Assembly: GCA_000953735.1 (NCBI GenBank)
Contig: LN554852.1
Coordinates: 4,599,846 to 4,663,845 of the forward strand
Direction of reading: 5' to 3'
Length of the DNA: 64,000 nucleotides
Source of the DNA: Moritella viscosa
Lineage (GTDB): Bacteria > Pseudomonadota > Gammaproteobacteria > Enterobacterales > Moritellaceae
Within the stretch, counting starts at the first letter, position 1; the number at the start of each line of letters is the position of its first letter. A program made the position numbers and the translations under genes. Positions 48,001 through 54,927 of the stretch are shown piece by piece. The notes below the pieces were generated by a model that saw nothing but the letters and a program-made list of their open reading frames with translations, had not been told where the DNA came from and ran no database searches.

Positions 48001-51000
48001 TAGTCAATTGGTCTAGTAGATCAGGCCCTTGCCTGAAGTGGAATGAAGACTCATCCGACTCTTTACCACCGGCCCTAAAGTCAAATATTTTATCGCCAAG
48101 TATTTGCGCAATTCCAGCTTTCATCACATCCTGTTGAATACCGGATATCTGAACTTCCTTACGGTGAACTTCTTGGGAGTTAACAGTTTTAGTTGCTTCA
48201 ATCGCCTTCGTCCCATTATTACTGAACATCTCGGTAATAAACGCCGCAGATTTTGAGCCATGACTTCTAGCATTTATCGTCAGACGATTTACTGCTAGAG
48301 TAGCTCCTTCAATCGCTTTCTGCTCTTGTTCCGTCAAACCTTCACTGAATCGCCCGTCAGCGGCAACTTCAAAATCTGCGTCAACATGACCCGTGCTTTC
48401 AGCAACCTCTTGTGCTTCATATGCTTTACCAGAAAGACCGCTTCCTGAAGCACCATCACGATTCGGGGTTTCATCTTTATCTTGCTTTGCAGCTTTAGCA
48501 TCTGCTTGCGCTTGCGAAGATTTATTTTGCGCGGCTGCACTATCTTGTTCTCCACGTTTCTGAGCTTTATTGCTGTCAGCATTGGCTTTAGTTGCGGCCT
48601 GCTGTGCTTCTTGCTCCTTAACTAAAGCTTCATCCTTTCGTAAGTTCGCTTTTGTTTTTGCATCGTCAATATCTTGTTGTACATTGGCTTTTTTTTCTTC
48701 GCCTTTAGCTACGCCCGCTTCAGATTTTGCCACTGCATCTTGAACATTTAACTGATTCTGTTTATTTTTCTGCGCCGCTTTCTCAAGCTGCTCATTTGAA
48801 TGCGATTTGGCGTCGTCAAGTTTACTTTGAACGTTATCTAAAATTCCGCCAGCAAAGTGTTCTCTCCAACGCTCACCAGATTCACCTTGGTAATTAGCTT
48901 GACCGTCAAGTGCATCTAGCCCCTTGGTCATATCCGTCAGTTCTTTGGTAATGTCTTCTTGCTCTGCCACAAGCGCTTCGCGCTCTGCTTGACCATTTGT
49001 TTCTAATGCGCTTTGATCGGTCGCTTCAAGCTTTGATTGCGAGCCAGATATAGCTGCAAGCTGTTGAGCTTTTTCTTGTTTGAGGCGCTGACTATCAGCC
49101 TCTGCGCGCTCTTTGTCGGCGGTTGCATTTTGCGTAGCTTTATTCTGTTCTGCATGTTTGCTAACAGCATCAGTTTGCAGTTGTTCAGATATTGCAACGA
49201 TATTATCTAAGATATAGCCCAGTCCATCATTGTCGCCTGTGCCTTTAAATTCGATTCGATTACTACCGGCCTTTGCCGTCAGTTTCAATGTTTGTTGCTG
49301 CCAAGCTGCTTCATCACCCGAGGCTGAAAATACAAGGTTACCATTCCAGATAATATCTATACCAGCCTTGGTCGAAACGCCTGCACGTTTTGTAAAATCA
49401 AAACTCAAAGAAATGATTTCACCATCAGATAGGTTGCTCAAATCTTGGAAGAGGCTAGTATTAGTGTAAGTATCTAGTTCGCTGACTCGTGTTCCATGCC
49501 CCTTATCATCGGCACCATAAACTCTTGCAGGGTGGGACGCTTCAACCCCATAGGTTCCATTCCAACCATTCTTACCCTGTTCGAAGTCACCATTAACAAT
49601 CAGATTTTTATTTTCTGTTGATTGCACATCTTCATCAATCGCTAATTCTTTTTCCATCACAGCAACGTCCGGCGTTTCTACATCGGTAACCGAACCAGAC
49701 ATACTGTTGCCAAGATTGCTGCCGATCTTAGCAATTTCCTCCATCTGGAATCCGTTAAGTTTAGTGATCTCCGGAGTAGCAATTGCTCCGCGACCTCTAC
49801 GAAAACCTGATGTCGAAGCATCATCACCCTGAACCAAGAAATTGATCCCCTGACTACCAGCCATACCTAATATCGTCTGTTTGATATTATCGAATAGCGA
49901 AGATAATTTATTACTTTCAGTATTGCTCGATGCAACAGACAAACTATAGAAATCGCCGTTACCAATTTTTATTGCAACATTATTTTGTGCGTAAGAAGCA
50001 TTAATACCTAAGCCATCACCGACTTGGATATTCGCATTAGCTTTACCTTTCATTACTGCAACATTCAGGCCATCGCCCACTTTGGTGTTGACGTTATACT
50101 TACCCCAGGCAACATTGACAGAAACACCGTCACCGACTTTAGTATTGATATTCAAATCGCCATAGGTCGCGGTTACGCTTAGGCCATTACCAATAGTAGT
50201 AACGATATTCGCCTTGCCTTTCGCAGCAGTAACCTGCATACCGTCACCCACTTTGGTCACGATATTACCTTTACTCCACAAGGCATTGAAGCTGTCACCA
50301 TCACCAACTTGCGTAACAATATTAGCTTTACCCTTGGCGAATACAACATTACGTCCGTCACCCACTTTAGTAATGATATTAGCATTACCCCAAGCGCCAG
50401 TGTAATCATCGCCATCACCTACATGGGTAATAATATTAGCGTCACCATGAACAACAGAAACTTCTTGCCCATTGCCCACTTTAGTAATGATATTGGCTTT
50501 ACCTTTGGCAAAGTTATAGCGATCGCCATCACCAACATGCGTCAGAATATTTGCCTCGCCCCAAGCTACATTAACGCCAAGCCCATCACCCACTTTGGTA
50601 ATGATATTCGCTTTGCCTTTCGCCACACCAATGGTCATACCATCACCGACATGCGTCATGATGTTGCCGATCTTAGAAATCAGCAAGCCAACAGTAGTTC
50701 CGTCACCAACTTTGGTTAAGATATTTCCTTGGCCAAGTAAGACTGCCGCAGTCGTCGCATCACCGACATGTGTTACCACATTCGCCTTTGCCGCTGCAAC
50801 AACGCCCATAAAGCTGTCACCAACTTTGGTTACAATATTCGCTTGACCAAGCGCCAGAACACCTGTCAGACCATCACCGACATGGGTCATGATATTAGCT
50901 CTAGCAAACATCGCAGCAAGCGTGGTTCCATTGCCGACTTTCGTCATGATATTCGCTTCACCTGCTAGAATGCCAATGCTTGTTCCATCACCAACATGCG

Positions 51001-53995
51001 TGTAAATATTAGCTTGACCAACCATCAGAGCTGCAGTCACATCATTACCGACTTTAGTGAGAATATTTGCTTGACCGATCATAGCCGCAAATGTCTCACC
51101 ATCTCCAACATGAGTGAAAATGTTAGCATTGCCGACCATTGCAGCCATGGTCATTCCATTGCCTATTTTAGTTGCAATATTTCCTTCCGCTAACATCAGA
51201 GCAACAGTGGTGCCGTTACCAATGTGAGTAAATACATTCGCTTTTGCAACCATTAGTGCCAACGCATTTCCATGGCCTATTTTGGTAAATACATTACCCA
51301 CCCCGCCCATCAGAGCCCAAGAGTCACCTTCGCCGACATGTGTAAAGATATTGCCAGCACCGACCATCGCAGCAATAGCCGTTCCGTCGCCCACTTTGGT
51401 AAATACATTACCAACCGCGCCCATCACGCCTAGAGTCTGACCATTGCCGATATGGGTTAAAACATTACCTAAACCAAGCATTATCCCAGTGGTATCACCG
51501 TCTCCGACTTTCGTTAAGATGTTAGCTCCACCAACCATTACGCCGGTAGTGCTTCCATCTCCGATATGGGTCAGGACATTACCGCCTCCGGCCATTACCG
51601 CAAGCGCATTCCCTTTACCTTTCTTGGTCAATACATTTAACCCACCAAGAGCAACAGCAGTGGTATCAGAGGATTGTTCATCTCCACTAATGTGGGTAAT
51701 GATGTTAGCGCCACCAATCATACCGGAGGTTAAATCACCATCCCCAATTTTTGTCAGTACATTAGCACCACCAACTAAAACAGAGGTAATATCACCATCA
51801 CCCACCTGGGTCATAACATTAAAACCACCAGCAGCAGCCCAGGTCCCGTTACCGTTACCGATTTGCGTATGCGTATTATAACCGCCAAACATAACGACTC
51901 GGCTTGCCCCGTTGCCCTTATGTACTGATATATTCCCATACGCTAATAGATGCGCCAAATACTGGCCATCACCAATGCGTACTAATACGTTGACGGCACC
52001 ACCAGCGTAAACATCCATTTTACCTTGCTTACTTTGGTGAACGAGTACGTTAGCAAGACCTGCGCCACGGAACGTTAAATCCCCTTCCAAACCACTTTTA
52101 ACAATCACGTTCGCTGCACCAGCACCATTAAATTCAGTATTACCGAACTTAGAGCTGTGCAAAATTACGTTGCCAATGCCAACGCCGTTGAAGTACACAT
52201 TACCGCGCGTCACATTGGACTTAATTACATTACCGCCACCAGCACCATTAAAGCGCACATCACCCGAACTTTCGCCAAAGTCAGCAGAAGATTGAATAAG
52301 TCCATTTACACGGTTTTCAGTGAGATCCGCAACCTCAGCAACCTCAGAGCTAATACGTACAGTATCTACACTGTAGTTCAGATCGCGAAGTGAATGAGCA
52401 GCATGCCGATAGCCATTACTTTCAGAAATATCTTCGTTCGCAAGGTTAGCCGTATAATCACCTATTTTATACCAAGATGTTGCTCGGTATTTCAGCTCTC
52501 CATTCTCTGAATCATTAATTAATTCAACCACTACGATCTTGGTATTTTCCCCCTGTAATGAAGCATAAATGTAAGTGTTCGGTTTTTTGTTGGACTTAAC
52601 AGCCTGTACATCGATCATTGTACCGTCAGTCAAAATAGAAGCGCCGTCCATTTTAGCATCTGACAGAATAATATTATTAGCACTAATAGCTGTTCCGCCG
52701 CCGTAGCTCATCCATTCAGATTTAGTCAATTCTTTTTCGACTGAGTGGATAGTTACAGCTTCATGATGCTCGACCCGAAGATTAGAAAGGCTATAAAGAC
52801 CATCTGCAATAATCTTCTCAAAACCATTGCCAGATGAAATAATTTGCTCATGAAAATTTTCTGCACGATTCCAAGAATGACGATTATGCCAAACCGTAGC
52901 ATAGTAGTTCAGCCTGCCGGTAACCCCATCGTTAGACAATTTAACTTTAACGATTTTGGTCTCGACTTCATCCTTGTAAGTAAAAAGGTAAGTATTATCT
53001 TCTTTCGTTGATTTTACTCCCTTTACGACTACGGGTTTAATCATACCTAGACCACCAAGGTAAGCAGTCGTTAGTGCAATCTCATCAGCTTTGGCATTTT
53101 GTAGGCTTTCGCCATAATATTCAATGCCGGCGCCCTCACGAGTAATATAATTAAAACCACCAGCACCGTTGAACGCTATATTACCGTGTGCAACATCTGA
53201 TTTAATACTGTTGTAACCTCCAACCCCCTCGAACCGGATATCACCTTTCGTCTCGCTGTAGGAATCGTAGAAAGAATCGTGGATACGTTCAATACGATTC
53301 GATACACCAGCCCCTTGAAAAGTGACATTCCCCTCCTTGCCTTCACGGATAATATAATTCTCGGCACCTGCACCTTTAAAGGAAATATTACCGGTCTCGA
53401 CTTGAGATCTGATGATATTTGAAGCTCCAATACCATTGAAAGTAACCTCGCCGCTAGATCTCTTGTAAAGACTAGATGAGCGATTCAGCTGATTCTTAGC
53501 TCCCGCTCCAGCAAAATAAATATTACCTTCATTAGTTCCATTCCAGATCTTGTTCTCGCCTCCGGCGCCCTCAAATGTCACATTACCAGTCAGTCCTTGA
53601 CGCTCTAACTTATTTGAAGCAGCTGCCCCAGTATATGTCACACGACCATGATCTCCACTATGAGCAATCTTCGTTGCACCAGCGAGACCAGTAAATGAAA
53701 CATCCCCATCTTCACTTTTGTTTATCAGAGCGTAGCCTGCGGCACCGTTTACCTTTAGATGACCACTAGTATCCACAACCTTCATATAACCGGCTGCACC
53801 TTGTACGCTATCATCGCCACTACCTGTAAATGCAGTCGTGTAAGCAGAGACTACAGTAATATTATCATTGCCCCCACCGGCATGTATTTCTCCACCAACG
53901 CCAATAGCAACAATGTCATTATCATCATCATCATCATCAGCAGAATAAATTCCCGTAAAGAAATACTCTGTACTTCTAGAAAATGCTTTACCCAT
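42020..53995 (-). CDS. rtxA: MARTX-family multifunctional RTX toxin with two Cys-His-Asp cargo domains
   Basis: A 3991-residue secreted toxin. In order: Asp-rich N-end and A repeats (about 25-290 and 590-690); about 34 B repeats (about 690-1350); a jelly-roll-like segment (about 1465-1600); an Ala/Lys/Gln-rich helical linker (about 1605-1885). Then a YopT/C58-type cysteine protease-like domain (about 1940-2340; candidate triad C2025 in EGVCFAL, H2164 in KGHAMSV, D2183 in FYDPNFG). Then a second domain with C2450 in GNCDEM, H2490 in TGHVFII and D2529 in VIDPWA (about 2365-2560), followed by an unassigned region to about 2870. The C80 autoprocessing protease follows (H2969 in VVGHGRD, C3018 in IVGCSLVS; predicted site after L2877 in ESLDG). 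C-terminal repeats run from 3150. Known MARTX toxins release cargo in host cells after inositol hexakisphosphate triggers the C80 domain. No ACD, RID or ABH domain is recognised. Confidence 0.95.
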   Translation of the reverse strand: MGKAFSRSTEYFFTGIYSADDDDDDNDIVAIGVGGEIHAGGGNDNITVVSAYTTAFTGSGDDSVQGAAGYMKVVDTSGHLKVNGAAGYALINKSEDGDVSFTGLAGATKIAHSGDHGRVTYTGAAASNKLERQGLTGNVTFEGAGGENKIWNGTNEGNIYFAGAGAKNQLNRSSSLYKRSSGEVTFNGIGASNIIRSQVETGNISFKGAGAENYIIREGKEGNVTFQGAGVSNRIERIHDSFYDSYSETKGDIRFEGVGGYNSIKSDVAHGNIAFNGAGGFNYITREGAGIEYYGESLQNAKADEIALTTAYLGGLGMIKPVVVKGVKSTKEDNTYLFTYKDEVETKIVKVKLSNDGVTGRLNYYATVWHNRHSWNRAENFHEQIISSGNGFEKIIADGLYSLSNLRVEHHEAVTIHSVEKELTKSEWMSYGGGTAISANNIILSDAKMDGASILTDGTMIDVQAVKSNKKPNTYIYASLQGENTKIVVVELINDSENGELKYRATSWYKIGDYTANLANEDISESNGYRHAAHSLRDLNYSVDTVRISSEVAEVADLTENRVNGLIQSSADFGESSGDVRFNGAGGGNVIKSNVTRGNVYFNGVGIGNVILHSSKFGNTEFNGAGAANVIVKSGLEGDLTFRGAGLANVLVHQSKQGKMDVYAGGAVNVLVRIGDGQYLAHLLAYGNISVHKGNGASRVVMFGGYNTHTQIGNGNGTWAAAGGFNVMTQVGDGDITSVLVGGANVLTKIGDGDLTSGMIGGANIITHISGDEQSSDTTAVALGGLNVLTKKGKGNALAVMAGGGNVLTHIGDGSTTGVMVGGANILTKVGDGDTTGIMLGLGNVLTHIGNGQTLGVMGAVGNVFTKVGDGTAIAAMVGAGNIFTHVGEGDSWALMGGVGNVFTKIGHGNALALMVAKANVFTHIGNGTTVALMLAEGNIATKIGNGMTMAAMVGNANIFTHVGDGETFAAMIGQANILTKVGNDVTAALMVGQANIYTHVGDGTSIGILAGEANIMTKVGNGTTLAAMFARANIMTHVGDGLTGVLALGQANIVTKVGDSFMGVVAAAKANVVTHVGDATTAAVLLGQGNILTKVGDGTTVGLLISKIGNIMTHVGDGMTIGVAKGKANIITKVGDGLGVNVAWGEANILTHVGDGDRYNFAKGKANIITKVGNGQEVSVVHGDANIITHVGDGDDYTGAWGNANIITKVGDGRNVVFAKGKANIVTQVGDGDSFNALWSKGNIVTKVGDGMQVTAAKGKANIVTTIGNGLSVTATYGDLNINTKVGDGVSVNVAWGKYNVNTKVGDGLNVAVMKGKANANIQVGDGLGINASYAQNNVAIKIGNGDFYSLSVASSNTESNKLSSLFDNIKQTILGMAGSQGINFLVQGDDASTSGFRRGRGAIATPEITKLNGFQMEEIAKIGSNLGNSMSGSVTDVETPDVAVMEKELAIDEDVQSTENKNLIVNGDFEQGKNGWNGTYGVEASHPARVYGADDKGHGTRVSELDTYTNTSLFQDLSNLSDGEIISLSFDFTKRAGVSTKAGIDIIWNGNLVFSASGDEAAWQQQTLKLTAKAGSNRIEFKGTGDNDGLGYILDNIVAISEQLQTDAVSKHAEQNKATQNATADKERAEADSQRLKQEKAQQLAAISGSQSKLEATDQSALETNGQAEREALVAEQEDITKELTDMTKGLDALDGQANYQGESGERWREHFAGGILDNVQSKLDDAKSHSNEQLEKAAQKNKQNQLNVQDAVAKSEAGVAKGEEKKANVQQDIDDAKTKANLRKDEALVKEQEAQQAATKANADSNKAQKRGEQDSAAAQNKSSQAQADAKAAKQDKDETPNRDGASGSGLSGKAYEAQEVAESTGHVDADFEVAADGRFSEGLTEQEQKAIEGATLAVNRLTINARSHGSKSAAFITEMFSNNGTKAIEATKTVNSQEVHRKEVQISGIQQDVMKAGIAQILGDKIFDFRAGGKESDESSFHFRQGPDLLDQLTKLIPEVGNVLITDGNKAKSKELLEGVCFALSARYMMEERVNGIGGGKAYMEWLEDSVHAYNDNQTSNKVDSGSTEQKLLNQYRRQNLGLAVKDLLSMQYSQSMDASTEAARDAANKKYSGKLKANGLTGANINDALSYAADGYESVMDKLRNPSKSVYMTFMSKGHAMSVVVHKKGNQKVWSFYDPNFGAKSFVQYDDFRGFMNKFHKGLLAIYKFQESEEAGQSFYVRFNKFEDGDISAYDGLWKQSREGEQGYVLRALKEQGKTFSLGNNATGRVVDFQDEQITMEMTTKQGRKILLDVEGSNFKQAVDLVEKNIAQVLADPSTAKFSIKRNADIEQFESLGKEKSIVTEPAGQAGDSDSRKIHYTQPYIDDLLHYVAEAVPGGSTNRQDSYEQLKAHYSSEEIANKFAGLRGDARSHMITSMYSGLDNPYIKKAMSKAEAARLNGIGNCDEMTSLVVEKFLKDNKTGFAIVGVDTWDSVLPENKLNTGHVFIIAGLTERPSITGEIITANTDFEHFDIKANPGAFVIDPWAKQSYSLDDPKWKAKLSAIYNQAYEEDLIADGKSMLSLEESNKIVANINIYVDQEGLSSEKSIGTMFDLKEKADAKRHFKNAVISKIYSDDFIDNQKVNFMAYHGRNQNEASIVVLEDIHHQVAAGQNGINLLNQINSTDAGRKVLNDLHSSGKKLVISFAEKDAFFDQYTNSQGKIVDNVAHLVLSTADIDTDPRVAATAVVDAAAKMTSANFDVNEFESQFAKKKVTLKPMFSVSKEPGYFDVNFDDVAAVSEVKKQAAVTGKRIGNSYQDILDKLAQFHETSPVGKRVIAQELESAISQYVAEHPSSGRNSALLHLQQSLENGDSLLDESSNKDKNHSQQESLDGTARKANTQDVDSWDTVAVTSNDDSGETRFDGQLIIQTENDPAAAKAAANLAGKHPDSSVVVQLDTDGKYRVVYGDPEQLSGKLRWQVVGHGRDESDNNNTHLSGYNATELAAKLTQFNQDFSQAENISSKPEHISIVGCSLVSTDKQKGFAQSFITAMAENGVRTDVSARSTEVAVDAAGRKHTRDVDDKWDKKLVDNKVVLSWDDQGKVAVREEAVRNSVAEGDIDLSRVGQSENDRVVRGAIADNDDVFTAQKKRENKLETSSSDKPDNKVSYSGNIQVNVGDGEFTALNWGTSNVAVKVGTGGFKSLAFGDNNVMVHIGNGDSKHSFDIGGYQALEGAQMFIGNRNVSFNMGRSNDLIVMMDKSIPTPPLVNPFDGAVRISGVLQEIAESGKGQDWLAAQDSQWTLAGAKKFVNDMSGLDQTSSVDYKSLVNLDSQNERSSRGLKSDTEAALNKKYNEWLSGNKSPDTSKMSRTDKLKQKNDELAFNLAVGGRGADIQVTTGNWNFMFGDNIQSILDTNLGSLFGVMTQQFSASGKVQTTFTYNPQDLPRQLKNKLLGKLASVGADTTLADIFAVDYTAGGQIVARNGEAVDAVAILTEMVEVVAEFGGGQLKSFTDPSKLLDSLKSSLDMGKDGLTSFAESHGLKEKAPAEQDDKLAVSVNSETGSQAKPTTIGEVKEKEERPFGFNALNLPNLFSTIFSSDKQLEMKSLVTNLKENLTADLLNMKEKTFDFLRNSGHLKGDGDVNVSLGNYNFNWGGDGKDLGAYLGDNNNFWGGRGDDVYYATGTSNIFTGGEGNDVGVLMGRENMMFGGKGNDTAVVAGRINHVFMGDGNDQVFVFGEGGTIESGSGLDYVVTSGNYNSVQAGNDQDYVVTIGNHNQIDLGHGDDFSNVFGNYNKIDGKAGKDVIKLMGYHAVVNAGADDDHLIAASISKFSKLDGGEGNDLLVLGGYSNTFQGGAGIDSFMVSANVIENQVTDISKDDFIVFDNVNWNDLWLQRSGSDLKILINSKTDYRSDQAKFESLGSVTFSDYFAGNRAELVISMDAKQKSGVRDYVALSNSAVDNLVQAMSGFAPSVGNAGFMDSLDNSAQHKVALAWGNVNKGTGYIA
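49950..51925 (-). repeat. MARTX B repeats, about 34 units of 19-20 residues
   Basis: Tandem units of the form G-x-A-N-I-x-T-(K/H)-V-G-D-G within rtxA. Units ending TKVGDG and THVGDG alternate along most of the array, giving a two-unit period of about 38-39 residues (about 116 bp). This region is believed to help form the pore through which cargo enters the host cell. Confidence 0.9.
53110..53925 (-). repeat. MARTX A repeats, N-terminal block
   Basis: About 12 glycine-rich units of roughly 19-20 residues with G-A-G-x-x-N-x-I-x-R and G-N-V-x-F-x-G patterns. A second shorter block (about 51925-52270) comes after two related 100-residue insertions. A repeats act in early membrane contact in characterised MARTX toxins. 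Confidence 0.8.
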
Positions 53996-54019
53996 AAAAA
54001 CAATACCTCAAATATTAAT

Positions 54020-54481
54020 TCAAATTGAAAACCACTGCACACTTCGAATGCATTGATTAGTTTTTATATTTAACTTACCGCGGACAGTACATACTTTTTG
54101 TCCTTTCCATGGTAAGAACACGCGACGACGAAGATCGTTGACAATCTGACGCCCATGCCCAAACGGGGCTATCATTTCTGGGATATAGATATGCTCGCCA
54201 GAACGCCAATCGGAGGGCAAAAGCTCTCTTGTTCCAGAAAGTAGCTCATCTCTATTTTGCTCAGATAAAAACGCCCAATTACAAAAAGCAATTGGGCGGC
54301 CTTGCTCATCTTCGTAATAGCAAAACTGATTCAACTCAAAAGCAGGCATAATACGTTGTTGCCATTCAGCAACAACATAATGCTGATGTAGAGGAGAGTG
54401 CTGGCTCAACAGCATAACCCCACCAATCATCGCCTGCATTTTTGAATCATCAAGCTCTTCTGGTTGATAATTTATATTCAT
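54020..54481 (-). CDS. rtxC: RtxC toxin-activating lysine acyltransferase
   Basis: HlyC-family acyltransferase, 153 residues, that moves a fatty acid from acyl-ACP to toxin lysines in the cytoplasm. The catalytic His is expected in LLSQHSPLHQ, and CYYEDEQGRPIAFCNWAFLS, then the GRQIVNDLRRRVF helix, follow as in HlyC. Lies 24 bp before rtxA. RtxC is not always required for MARTX activity in Vibrio. Confidence 0.9.
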   Translation of the reverse strand: MNINYQPEELDDSKMQAMIGGVMLLSQHSPLHQHYVVAEWQQRIMPAFELNQFCYYEDEQGRPIAFCNWAFLSEQNRDELLSGTRELLPSDWRSGEHIYIPEMIAPFGHGRQIVNDLRRRVFLPWKGQKVCTVRGKLNIKTNQCIRSVQWFSI

Positions 54482-54498
54482 ATATCAACCTCTTAATG

Positions 54499-54843
54499 TT
54501 ATTTTTTGCTACGTGCAGTCTTCTTTTTCGATGCAGCTGACACGATTTCAGACTCCTCCCCAGATTCTTCCAGAGCTGGATCTGTTGGTAAAAAACCAGC
54601 CGCAACTAGCTTGTCAAACTCGGCAGCCATGCGCGGATCTTCAAGCATGTTTTTAACCATAGAAACCATATACATAAACCCGATGGCTGGCATATGTACA
54701 ACTTGCTTCAATTCCAGATCAGCATCATTTTCAGCCATAACACCATTAGACATACTCTGTTGATTTTGGCCAACAAAATACAATGAAAAAATGCCTTTAT
54801 TATAGTTAACACTTGATACTGTCTGTACAAAATTCTCAGTCAT
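54499..54843 (-). CDS. rtxH: RtxH-like conserved protein of the MARTX locus
   Basis: 114-residue protein with no known activity. Central segment HMPAIGFMYMVSMVKNMLEDPRM and a Lys-rich tail (KKKTARSKK). Position directly upstream of rtxC and size match RtxH of the V. cholerae cluster. Its tight spacing (17 bp) to rtxC implies cotranscription. Confidence 0.7.
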   Translation of the reverse strand: MTENFVQTVSSVNYNKGIFSLYFVGQNQQSMSNGVMAENDADLELKQVVHMPAIGFMYMVSMVKNMLEDPRMAAEFDKLVAAGFLPTDPALEESGEESEIVSAASKKKTARSKK

Positions 54844-54927
54844 AAATTTATTCTCTTTTTAAAGTTAAAATTACCCTAGGCTACTTTTCTAAGTCAGTCT
54901 TAGGGCATACTTGCAGCCTATAAAAGG

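Noticed and set aside
50214..51881. Long plus-strand frames opposite the B repeats of rtxA
   Set aside because: They are open only because of the repeated, biased codons of the toxin gene on the other strand; they show periodic low-complexity peptides.
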